Positions 9,297 through 16,889 of a stretch of 64,000 nt of DNA are shown piece by piece. The position numbers were made by a program, and so were the translations under genes. How positions within the stretch are numbered: position 1 is the first letter of the stretch; each line of letters begins with the position of its first letter. Below the pieces are notes generated by a model. The model was not told the DNA's origin, made no database searches, and saw only the letters and a list, made by a program, of their open reading frames with translations. Origin of the DNA: an uncultured Candidatus Thioglobus sp. (GTDB taxonomy: Bacteria; Pseudomonadota; Gammaproteobacteria; PS1; Pseudothioglobaceae); contig CAJQTG010000021.1 of assembly GCA_905618925.1 (NCBI GenBank), positions 1 through 64,000 of the forward strand, read 5' to 3'.

Positions 9297-10169
9297 ATGT
9301 TTGTAATACGATTTGCACTTCTATCTTCCTTTTTTTATGCTTTGAATGTAAGCATGCTGCCATTAATTTATACTTTTGAGATAAGCGCTTTTTTATTTTT
9401 ATTTATACGTTTTGGTACAACCTTCTTTACTTCATTAATTGTTACTAAGAGTTTATTCTCATTTAGCGAAGTTAAGCGTCAAAAGCTCGGTATTTGGATT
9501 CTGATTCTTTCTATTTTATTTGGCGTTCAGTCCTGGCTTTATGTTGAGGCAGTAAAGTATATGTCAGTTGGGCTTGCTAGTGTAGTTCTGTTTACTTACC
9601 CCTTAATTACTTATTTAATAGTTTCATTACTAAAACGAAGATCGCTCGATTTAATAACAATACTAATGTTCATAGTTGCAACCCTAGGAATTGCTGCAAT
9701 CTCTCAAAGTTCAGAAGGCTTTTATACAATGCTAATTGGGATAGTTTTAGCCTTACTTTCAGCATTGACCTATTCTTTAATACTAATTGTAACACCTAGA
9801 GTGAGTGGGTTAAAAAACTGGGAAATCGTGAAATACACTACTCTTATTCCAGCGCTTACCTTTCTATACTTATTTATAATTGAAACTGGTTTTTATTGGC
9901 CGCAAAGTGAAGGGCTAATTCTTTCTCTCATTTCGGGCACTTTTTTTGCTACGGGAATGATGTTTTATCATATGTCAGTTCGTAAATATGGCCCTATAAG
10001 AACGGCCAATATCGGTTATACAGAGCCTCTATTGGTGCTAGTTTTCGGTTTTATGGCATATTCAGATGCAATTACTCTGACCCAGGGATTAGGCGTAATT
10101 ATGGTTGCCATTGCTTCTATTACTATTGAAAGAAGGCAGCTGATACAAGATACTGCACCAAAAATATAA
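9297..10169 (+). CDS. EamA/DMT-superfamily transporter
   Basis: 290 residues with about ten hydrophobic segments arranged as two EamA repeats (about 1-135 and 145-285), as in drug/metabolite transporters that often export amino acids or metabolites. The second repeat holds GPIRTANIGYTEPLL, a typical motif region of the family. It has its own upstream region divergent from hppA. The neighbouring Lrp-type relic and diaminopropionate ammonia-lyase hint at an amino acid or diamine substrate, but this is inference only. Confidence 0.85.
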   Translation: MFVIRFALLSSFFYALNVSMLPLIYTFEISAFLFLFIRFGTTFFTSLIVTKSLFSFSEVKRQKLGIWILILSILFGVQSWLYVEAVKYMSVGLASVVLFTYPLITYLIVSLLKRRSLDLITILMFIVATLGIAAISQSSEGFYTMLIGIVLALLSALTYSLILIVTPRVSGLKNWEIVKYTTLIPALTFLYLFIIETGFYWPQSEGLILSLISGTFFATGMMFYHMSVRKYGPIRTANIGYTEPLLVLVFGFMAYSDAITLTQGLGVIMVAIASITIERRQLIQDTAPKI

Positions 10170-10200
10170 ACTATTATTGCTGAACACTAATATAATAATA

Positions 10201-10308
10201 TTAATCAATTGGAATAGATAAATTTTCTTTAACTTTACTCATAACAACCATTGAATTAAAGCGTTTTATATTTGGATTTTCTAAAAAATATTTTTTATAA
10301 TTATGATC
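10201..10308 (-). pseudogene. Relic of an Lrp/AsnC-family regulator (C-terminal end only)
   Basis: The minus strand between the DMT transporter and the ammonia-lyase gene encodes about 35 residues ending at a TAA at 10201-10203. The segment includes YKKYFLENPNIKRFNS, VVMSKVKENLSIP and a final aspartate, which closely matches the C-terminal end of Lrp/AsnC regulators, where the RAM/ligand domain closes. A few codons further upstream, the frame is interrupted by a TAA inside the ammonia-lyase reading frame. No helix-turn-helix part remains, so the gene is a truncated leftover. Too short for the ORF track. Confidence 0.65.
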
Positions 10309-11511
10309 AAACAATACAAACACTTAATTCATTCAACTCGTCACGTTGAGAATTTAAATATTCAAGCAGATTTAGAATATAAGCATCAACATATATTGAG
10401 TTTAGAGGCATTTGAGCGAGCAAAGAAAGAAATCACCACATGGGACAATTATGCTCCAACACCGCTCCATGTTTTTTCTGATATGGCTAAAGATGCGGGA
10501 GTTTCATCAATTGCATACAAGGATGAAAACTTACGTTTTTCTCTCAAAAGCTTTAAGGCCCTTGGCGGGGCATATGCAGTGGCAAATCTTTTAATAAAAA
10601 AATTAAAGGATATTGGTATCAACGCGAGCTCACGTGATTTAATTGCTGGAACTTACAAGCATGACACTTCAAAAATCACTGTTTGCTGCGCAACTGATGG
10701 CAACCATGGTAGGTCTGTTGCTTGGGGAGCTCTTCAGTTTGGCTGCAATTGTGAAATTTATATACATCGAAATGTTAGCATTGGCAGGGAAGAGGCAATT
10801 GCGAAATATGGAGCGCAAGTTAATCGAATTAAAGGGAACTATGATGATTCAGTTCGCTTAGCTGCTGAAGTTGCCAATAACAACGATTATACCGTTGTAT
10901 CCGATACCTCATATGAAGGCTATACGGATATTCCAAAAGATGTAATGCAGGGATACACTGTAATGGTGGATGAGGCTCTCAAACAGATGGATGAAATGCC
11001 AACACATGTTTTTTTACAAGGAGGCGTTGGAGGATTCCCAGCTGCCGTAGTTTCCTTCATAGTTGAAAGTCTTGTATGTCCTCCTATTTTCGTGTTGGTA
11101 GAGCCAACAAATGCTGATTGTTTATTTCAAAGCGCAGTCAACGGAAAACCAACTGCTGTTCATGGTGAACTTGATACCATAATGGCAGGACTTGCTTGCG
11201 GCGAAGTATCTGTATTGGCATGGTCTATCCTTGAGAGTTATGTTCCTCACTTTATGTCAATAACTGATGAATCAATTCCTAAAGTGATGCAGCTTCTTGC
11301 CAATCGAGACACGCCAATTGTTGCTGGAGAGTCTGCTGTTACTGGGCTAGCCGGTTTTTTAATAGCAAGTAATGACAGTGAATTGAAAGAAAAACTATCA
11401 ATTAATGAGAATTCAAAGATTTTATTTTTTGGAACAGAGGGTGACACTGATGAAACGATGTATGAAGAATTAGTGGGCAGATCTTCATCTGAAGTTTTAA
11501 GCAGTCTTTAA
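10303..11511 (+). CDS. dpaL: Diaminopropionate ammonia-lyase
   Basis: PLP-dependent fold-type II lyase that converts 2,3-diaminopropionate to pyruvate and two ammonia. 402 residues against about 398 for E. coli YgeX. The PLP lysine lies in SFKALGGAYA (about residue 84), the substrate/PLP contacts in CCATDGNHGRSVAWGA, and the glycine-rich phosphate loop in LQGGVGGFPAA. The C-terminal LFFGTEGDTDE is typical of this subfamily and separates it from threonine dehydratase. The start ATG overlaps the relic regulator on the other strand. An M24 peptidase follows 19 bases later in the same direction, so the two are probably co-transcribed and used in catabolism of a diaminopropionate-containing compound. 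Confidence 0.9.
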   Translation: MIKQYKHLIHSTRHVENLNIQADLEYKHQHILSLEAFERAKKEITTWDNYAPTPLHVFSDMAKDAGVSSIAYKDENLRFSLKSFKALGGAYAVANLLIKKLKDIGINASSRDLIAGTYKHDTSKITVCCATDGNHGRSVAWGALQFGCNCEIYIHRNVSIGREEAIAKYGAQVNRIKGNYDDSVRLAAEVANNNDYTVVSDTSYEGYTDIPKDVMQGYTVMVDEALKQMDEMPTHVFLQGGVGGFPAAVVSFIVESLVCPPIFVLVEPTNADCLFQSAVNGKPTAVHGELDTIMAGLACGEVSVLAWSILESYVPHFMSITDESIPKVMQLLANRDTPIVAGESAVTGLAGFLIASNDSELKEKLSINENSKILFFGTEGDTDETMYEELVGRSSSEVLSSL

Positions 11512-11530
11512 TTTGACAGGAGATAAAGAG

Positions 11531-12697
11531 ATGATTATTCCAACTAGAGGCTTTGAGGTTTCTGAATACGAAAACCGGCTTAATAAAATTCAAAAACTTA
11601 TGTCTGAGTCTAAGATGGATGCTATTTTATTGACTACTCAGGTTGATATTGAGTATTACACAGGCTTTAAAACTCAGTTTTTTCAAAGTCCAACGAGGCC
11701 TTGGTACATTTTGATTCCAAATAATGGCAAACCTCAGGCAATTATTCCTACGATAGGCGAGTCAGGAATGAGGGAGACATGGATCGATGATATAAAGACG
11801 TGGACCTCTCCTAACCCAGAAGATGATGGAGTTAGTATTCTCTTGTCTTCAATCAAAGCCTTAATGAAGACTCATAAATGTCTTGGCGTACCCAAGACGC
11901 TCGAAAGCACTCTAAGGATGCCATTGGGTGATTATGAATATCTAGTAAGCTCTTTAAGTGGGATTGAGATTAAAGATGCTAATAAAATTCTCAGAAAGGT
12001 AAGGTTTGTAAAGTCGGCTGCTGAGATTGCAAAAATTAAACATATTTGCCAGTTAACTTCTCAAGGCTTTATAGACTTAGAAGATTTTCTTAAGGCCGGT
12101 GAAAGTGAGCGTGAAAATTGTCAGCGATTCAAGCAGCACCTTCTTTCTCTCGGAGCAGACGACACACCTTATATTGTTTCAGGCTCTGGGCAAGATGGCT
12201 ATGGCTCAATTATTATGGGACCAACAGAGAAGATTATTGAAGAGGGTGACCTTTTTATTATTGATACTGGATCAGTATTTGATAGTTATTTCTGTGACTT
12301 TGATAGAAATTATGCATTTGGACACATATGTGATGAGGCTAAAAAGGCTTATAGAGTTGCCTACAATGCTACTGAAGCAGGCTTTAATGCGGCTCAGGTT
12401 GGAAACACAACCTCAGATATTTTTAATGCAATGAACGACATTCTTCAAAAAGGTGGAGCTTTAGGCAATACAGTTGGTAGGCTTGGTCATGGCTTGGGCA
12501 TGCAATTAACAGAATGGCCATCAAACACTTCAACTGACAATACTATTCTTGAGCCAGGTGTTGTTTTAACTTTAGAGCCAGGAATGGCATTTCTTCCAGG
12601 TAAAGAAATGGTTCACGAAGAAAATATTGTCATTACTGAAAACGGACCTGAGTGGCTCAGTATAAGAGCTGCAGATGAATTACCAATAATTCAGTAG
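11531..12697 (+). CDS. M24-family metallopeptidase (Xaa-Pro aminopeptidase/hydrolase-like)
   Basis: Creatinase N-domain (about 1-130) followed by a pita-bread M24 domain. All five metal ligands are visible: Asp in IIDTGSVFD, Asp in FDRNYAFG, His in GHGLGMQLTEWP, Glu in TLEPGMA and Glu in HEENIVI. The ORF track begins at a TTG at 11513, but the ATG at 11531 has an AGGAGA ribosome binding site at good spacing and is preferred (388 residues). The family hydrolyses Xaa-Pro peptides or amide bonds such as in ectoine; here the operon partner is diaminopropionate ammonia-lyase, so release of diaminopropionate from a conjugate is possible but unproven. Confidence 0.85.
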   Translation: MIIPTRGFEVSEYENRLNKIQKLMSESKMDAILLTTQVDIEYYTGFKTQFFQSPTRPWYILIPNNGKPQAIIPTIGESGMRETWIDDIKTWTSPNPEDDGVSILLSSIKALMKTHKCLGVPKTLESTLRMPLGDYEYLVSSLSGIEIKDANKILRKVRFVKSAAEIAKIKHICQLTSQGFIDLEDFLKAGESERENCQRFKQHLLSLGADDTPYIVSGSGQDGYGSIIMGPTEKIIEEGDLFIIDTGSVFDSYFCDFDRNYAFGHICDEAKKAYRVAYNATEAGFNAAQVGNTTSDIFNAMNDILQKGGALGNTVGRLGHGLGMQLTEWPSNTSTDNTILEPGVVLTLEPGMAFLPGKEMVHEENIVITENGPEWLSIRAADELPIIQ

Positions 12698-12746
12698 ATT
12701 TAAATTTTTGCTTCATAAGCTTACATAAAGAGAATTACTCTTATAT

Positions 12747-12765
12747 AATAATGAGAATCATTACT
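12747..12765 (+). promoter_or_regulatory. Fur box upstream of the iron ABC ATPase
   Basis: AATAATGAGAATCATTACT matches the 19-base Fur consensus at 15 positions and is nearly palindromic. It sits 16 bases before the ATPase start, in a region with TATAAT-like sequence, where a bound Fe-Fur repressor would block transcription of the iron transport cluster. Confidence 0.8.
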
Positions 12766-12780
12766 ATTTGTATTTAAACA

Positions 12781-13431
12781 ATGCTCAGTGTAAGTAATTT
12801 ATCAATATCTTTTGATGAAAATCATGTTCTAGATGACTTTAATTTAGACCTGCAAAGTGGAGATATATTTGCACTTCTAGGTGATAGTGGAAGTGGAAAA
12901 AGTTCGGCTCTCCGATTTATTGCAGGACTTGAGAGCGCGAGTAATGGAAAAGTTGCTCTAAATGGCAATAGTTTAAGTTTAAATGGAAATCATTCAGTCA
13001 AACCAGAGCTAAGAGAAATTGGAATGGTTTTTCAGGATTATGCTCTATTCCCTCATATGACAGTATTTCAAAATATTAGTTTTGGAATTGATTATCTTTC
13101 TAAAAACGAAAAAATTGAAAGAGTTCAAACACTTCTAGAGTTGATTAGCCTTCAAGGAATCGAAAAAAAATACCCTCACCAACTTTCAGGTGGCGAGCAG
13201 CAAAGAGTCTCTCTAGCAAGATCTCTTGCGACATCTCCAAAACTATTACTACTTGATGAGCCTTTTTCTAGTTTAGATAAATCTCATCGTGATCAATTAG
13301 TTCAAGAAGTTAGAGTTATTTTAAAAAATGCTGGTGTCACATCAATCCTTGTAACACATGATGAAAGTGAAGCAGAAGCCTTTGCAGATAGAGTTGGAGT
13401 TATTCATAAAAAGAAGTTGCTTATCAAATGA
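12781..13431 (+). CDS. fbpC: Ferric iron ABC transporter ATP-binding protein (short FbpC-type)
   Basis: ABC ATPase with Walker A GDSGSGKSS, Q-loop FQDYALFP, signature LSGGEQQRVSLARS, Walker B LLLLDEPFSSLD and switch histidine in VTHDESEA. It energises the inner-membrane iron permease encoded 3.5 kb downstream. At 216 residues it stops right after the nucleotide-binding domain; typical FbpC proteins are about 340 and carry a C-terminal OB/TOBE regulatory domain, which is missing here. The frame is clean, so this looks like a natural short form. A Fur box lies immediately upstream. Separation from its permease and binding protein by two other genes is unusual. Confidence 0.88.
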   Translation: MLSVSNLSISFDENHVLDDFNLDLQSGDIFALLGDSGSGKSSALRFIAGLESASNGKVALNGNSLSLNGNHSVKPELREIGMVFQDYALFPHMTVFQNISFGIDYLSKNEKIERVQTLLELISLQGIEKKYPHQLSGGEQQRVSLARSLATSPKLLLLDEPFSSLDKSHRDQLVQEVRVILKNAGVTSILVTHDESEAEAFADRVGVIHKKKLLIK

Positions 13432-13447
13432 AAATAGGTATCATATG

Positions 13448-13470
13448 CAAATGATAGTGATTATCATTTG
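13448..13470 (+). promoter_or_regulatory. Fur box upstream of the DUF4856-like gene
   Basis: CAAATGATA-GTGAT-TATCATTTG is a perfect 9-5-9 palindrome. Its core TGATAGTGATTATCA fits the 7-1-7 Fur model (TGATAAT-N-ATTATCA) with one mismatch. It lies 45 bases before the next gene, giving this gene its own iron-responsive promoter in addition to the one before the ATPase. Confidence 0.82.
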
Positions 13471-13514
13471 CAATAAGAAATACTTTAACTTTAACTTTAT
13501 TTAAGGAATAAGCA

Positions 13515-14912
13515 ATGTTTATAAAACGATTTACCGCCAAAGCGGTTCCACTAACTGTTGTTCTTACGTCAGCAATTTTGATTTCATCAGCATCATTTGC
13601 TAGGTCAAATGTCTATGCTGATTTTCCAATTACACTTAAAGATTACTCTGGAAGTGCAACAACTTCTACATCATATAAAGGGCAGATGGCAAGACATGTC
13701 CTTGAAAGTTCACTTAAGAAATTAATTTCTAAAGGTGATGTATCTGCAATGCAAAGTTATTATTCTGGTGGAAGTGCAGATAGAGTAATTATTGCTCCAG
13801 CAACAAAAGGTGATTTTGTTATTATGCAATCTACTATTGGCGAACTTTCTAGTAAAAATCTTAGTGGAAAAACTTATAAAGGTTTAATTCCAGGATGGCC
13901 TGGTAATATGACTGGACCTGAAGTAGTCGCTTTTATGTTTGAAAAAGCTGCTGACGTTGAAGGTGGTTATGATCCATCTCATGCGTATGACTATACTCAA
14001 TTAGTGTCTAAATTTTTAATGGGTGCTGTGATGTATAACCAAGCGGTTGATAACTATCTTGATGAAAAGCTTGAAGCAGATACTAAGCCAAATAATAAAC
14101 CATACAAAGATGGTGCTGCTTATACTGGTAAAGAGCATGTTTGGGATGAAGCTTTTGGTTATTTTGGTGCTCCATCGCACACGTTAACTCTATCAGCTCA
14201 AGATGTTTATAATATCGCTAAACAAAAAGATGTAACCGCTGCTGACTATAACTACGACGGTAAAGTCGACTTATACAAAGAAATGGCTTTTGGTCACGCA
14301 TACTATGCATCTTCGTTTGATAAAGGTGGAAAGACAACTTACCTTCATGACATTGTCGGCGCATACATGGACGGAAGAGATATGCTAGTAGCAGCTAATG
14401 CTAGTGCTCTTAGTGATTCTCAACGTGATCAACTTAAAGCTTATGCTCAAGTGATTAAGGCTAACTGGGAAAAGGTAATAGCTGAGGCAGTATTCAAGTA
14501 CGCAGGCGAGACTTATGAAGACATGGTTAAAATTGAGGCAATCCTTGAATCTAATGGAGATGTTTCTAAAGCATGGCGCAACTATTCTAAGCATTGGGGT
14601 GAGCTAAAAGGTTTTGCTCTAGCTCTTCAAGTTGGTGGAAAAGACATGGGTGCTATATCTGTTAGGTTAAACCGCTTGATTGGTCACAGTCCACTTCTTT
14701 TAGGAAACACTCAAGTAACTGGAGTAGATTCAAATGGAGAGTACATCCAGAGTAATTCTGAGTCTTGGGGTGGTTACATGGCGCACATGTTGAAAGTTCA
14801 AAGCCTAATGGTTGATGAGTTTGCAGTAGTTGCAAAATCTCATGATCAAACTGCAGGTTTAGCTGAATTAGTGAAATCTCTTGGAGCAAAATCTAGCGCC
14901 GAGAATGACTGA
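13515..14912 (+). CDS. Secreted DUF4856-like protein in an iron-regulated cluster
   Basis: 465 residues with a clear Sec signal peptide (positive start, hydrophobic core to about residue 26, cleavage near SASFA), hence periplasmic or secreted. The segments ADFPITLKDYSGSATTSTSY and HVWDEAFGYFG resemble the DUF4856 family; function unknown. Residues 244-256 (DYNYDGKVDLYKE) form an EF-hand/dockerin-like DxNxDGxVDxxxE calcium loop. A strong AAGGAA site precedes the ATG and a Fur box lies upstream, so expression should rise under iron limitation. It overlaps the desaturase gene by 8 bases. A role in iron capture or processing at the cell surface is likely from context, but not shown. Confidence 0.75.
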   Translation: MFIKRFTAKAVPLTVVLTSAILISSASFARSNVYADFPITLKDYSGSATTSTSYKGQMARHVLESSLKKLISKGDVSAMQSYYSGGSADRVIIAPATKGDFVIMQSTIGELSSKNLSGKTYKGLIPGWPGNMTGPEVVAFMFEKAADVEGGYDPSHAYDYTQLVSKFLMGAVMYNQAVDNYLDEKLEADTKPNNKPYKDGAAYTGKEHVWDEAFGYFGAPSHTLTLSAQDVYNIAKQKDVTAADYNYDGKVDLYKEMAFGHAYYASSFDKGGKTTYLHDIVGAYMDGRDMLVAANASALSDSQRDQLKAYAQVIKANWEKVIAEAVFKYAGETYEDMVKIEAILESNGDVSKAWRNYSKHWGELKGFALALQVGGKDMGAISVRLNRLIGHSPLLLGNTQVTGVDSNGEYIQSNSESWGGYMAHMLKVQSLMVDEFAVVAKSHDQTAGLAELVKSLGAKSSAEND

Positions 14913-15786
14913 TTTTTTTGCAAATTTTCTTAATCCAGAAAAGCGTTTATTTTTAGGTTACTTAATAAGCGCTGCTTTCATAGCAGTTATATGGATTAGG
15001 ATGGTTCAAAAAAAACCACTGGCAAACATTGTCAGTGGTTTTTTCAATTCCAATGTTTGGTTTTCTAAGTCGGCGATTGGTGACTATAAACTAATGGTAT
15101 TCAATCAATTTTTTATAAAACTTCTAGCGCCAATTTTAGTTGGTCAACTTGCTCTAACCTTATTTGTCTTTGAAAATATGCATTTATTATTCTCAAGACC
15201 TTCAGCATCAGTGCCAGTTTGGATAGTAATGCTAGTATTTACTTCAGTTCTTTTTATTCTTGATGATTTTTCTCGATACTTATTGCATCGTCTTATGCAC
15301 CGAATTCCTTTACTATGGAAATTTCATAAGGCTCATCACTCCGCAACTAACTTAACACCATTAACTGTTCTTAGAACTCATCCAATTGAGGCAGTTCTTT
15401 TTAGTTTCAGAGCTGTAATTGTTCATTCATTATGCCTTGGTGTTTGTTTCTTCTTCTTCGCAGGAAGTGTGTCACTAATTGAAATTTTTGGCTCAAGCAT
15501 GTTTGTTGTTATATTCCATTCATTAGGGTCAAATTTGAGGCATTCTCATGTGAACCTTAGCTACTGGAATTGGCTAGAAAAGATTTTAGTCTCACCTGCA
15601 CAGCATCAGATTCATCACTCAATTAATCCAAAACATTATGACTCTAACTTTGGTGCAATCCTAGCAATATGGGATAATCTTGGGCGGAGCTGTATAGTCT
15701 CTGAAAAAAATCAAGAAATTGAGTTTGGCCTTAAGGATCAATCTGAAAAAGCTCACAATCTTAAAAATTTAATTATTGGGTCTTAA
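14905..15786 (+). CDS. Fatty acid hydroxylase/sterol desaturase family membrane protein
   Basis: Membrane di-iron oxygenase family. Several hydrophobic segments and the histidine clusters are present: HRLMH, HKAHH, and toward the C-terminus HSHVN and HQIHHS. These bind a non-haem di-iron centre in hydroxylases and desaturases of lipids. The track start at 14881 is a TTG; the ATG at 14905 overlaps the preceding stop (ATGACTGA) and suits translational coupling, giving 293 residues. The N-terminal NPEKRLFLGYL resembles homologues, so the early part is real coding sequence even though a terminator-like hairpin falls within it. Substrate unknown; being iron-dependent and Fur-linked, it may modify a lipid or a siderophore-like compound. 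Confidence 0.82.
   Translation: MTDFFANFLNPEKRLFLGYLISAAFIAVIWIRMVQKKPLANIVSGFFNSNVWFSKSAIGDYKLMVFNQFFIKLLAPILVGQLALTLFVFENMHLLFSRPSASVPVWIVMLVFTSVLFILDDFSRYLLHRLMHRIPLLWKFHKAHHSATNLTPLTVLRTHPIEAVLFSFRAVIVHSLCLGVCFFFFAGSVSLIEIFGSSMFVVIFHSLGSNLRHSHVNLSYWNWLEKILVSPAQHQIHHSINPKHYDSNFGAILAIWDNLGRSCIVSEKNQEIEFGLKDQSEKAHNLKNLIIGS
15010..15044 (+). terminator. Terminator-like hairpin inside the desaturase coding sequence
   Basis: AAAAAACCACTG (15010-15021) and CAGTGGTTTTTT (15033-15044) form a perfect 12-bp inverted repeat around an 11-base loop, ending in a run of six T. This has the form of an intrinsic terminator, placed about 105 bases into the desaturase reading frame and about 100 bases after the preceding gene ends. 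Efficient translation would keep the hairpin open. Confidence 0.6.
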
Positions 15787-15839
15787 TAATCTTTAATTGT
15801 TAAAGTAATAACGTTTAACTTAATCTAATGGAGTACAAA

Positions 15840-16859
15840 GTGAACAAAAAAGTATCAATCCTTTCAATACTAGTAATAGCAATTTTATCTACATCTTTTT
15901 CAGCAGCAGTCTTAGCAACAACTGATGATAGTCTTACGGTTTATAGCACAAGGAAAGAACATTTAATTAAGCCACTATTTGACGCTTTTACTAGTAACAC
16001 TGGCATTGAAGTTAAATACCTAACTGGTAACGGTGGTGCTTTAATTGAACGAATTAAATTAGAGGGAAAGAGAACTAAGGCGGATATGTTTATGACAGTT
16101 GATGCTGGTAATCTTTGGTATGCTGCTTCACAAAATTTGTTCCAGCCAGTAGAGAGCGAAGTACTAATTAATAATATTCCTGCTCATCTTAGAGATCCTG
16201 AAGGATTATGGACGGGATTATCAGTCCGTGCAAGAACAATTATTTATAGTACTGAGAGAGTAAATCCTTCGGAATTATCTACATATCAAGACTTAGCGGA
16301 TAATAAATGGAAAGGTAGGCTTTGTTTAAGAACAAGTAAAAAAGTGTATACCAAATCACTCGTAGCATCTTTAATTCATCATGATGGGCAGGAAGCTACT
16401 ACAGATGTTGTAAAGGGCTGGGTTGATAATTTAGCTGCAACTCCAAATGCAGAGGATACCCATGTTATGAGGGCTATTCTTGCTGGTCAATGTGATGTTG
16501 GTATTGTGAATACCTATTACTTTGGACGTCTTCAAGCTGAAAAACCAAATGTTACACTTAAATTATTTTGGGCAAATCAAGGCTCTACAGGAACTCATGT
16601 CAATATTTCAGGAGCTGGAGTTACAAAGTATTCTAGTAATAAAGAAGGATCAATTAAATTATTAGAATTTTTATCTTCAATCGATGCGCAAAAGATTTAT
16701 GTAGAGTTAAATAAAGAGTACCCAGCAAGTCAAAAATTAAAAGCTGATAACTTAATTGCGCAATGGGGCGATTTTAATCAGGATAAAATGAATCTCTCAG
16801 TTGCTGGAAAAAATCAAGCAGATGCCGTCGCCTTAATGCAGAGAGAAGGTTATAGATAA
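15840..16859 (+). CDS. fbpA: Periplasmic ferric iron-binding protein (FbpA/IdiA type)
   Basis: Extracellular solute-binding protein of the Fe(III) ABC transporter. A signal peptide covers about the first 26 residues, with cleavage near AAVLA. The mature start DSLTVYSTRKEHL and the NGGALIERIK segment are typical of the iron-binding family, and the tandem tyrosines of NTYYFGRLQ are the usual iron ligands. The track starts at an ATG at 15828 that lacks a ribosome binding site; the in-frame GTG at 15840 follows GGAG by six bases and gives a normal signal peptide, so it is preferred. It lies 30 bases before the permease gene. Confidence 0.9.
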   Translation: MNKKVSILSILVIAILSTSFSAAVLATTDDSLTVYSTRKEHLIKPLFDAFTSNTGIEVKYLTGNGGALIERIKLEGKRTKADMFMTVDAGNLWYAASQNLFQPVESEVLINNIPAHLRDPEGLWTGLSVRARTIIYSTERVNPSELSTYQDLADNKWKGRLCLRTSKKVYTKSLVASLIHHDGQEATTDVVKGWVDNLAATPNAEDTHVMRAILAGQCDVGIVNTYYFGRLQAEKPNVTLKLFWANQGSTGTHVNISGAGVTKYSSNKEGSIKLLEFLSSIDAQKIYVELNKEYPASQKLKADNLIAQWGDFNQDKMNLSVAGKNQADAVALMQREGYR

Positions 16860-16889
16860 TTATGTAGGTATTACAATTTAAATAGCTCA

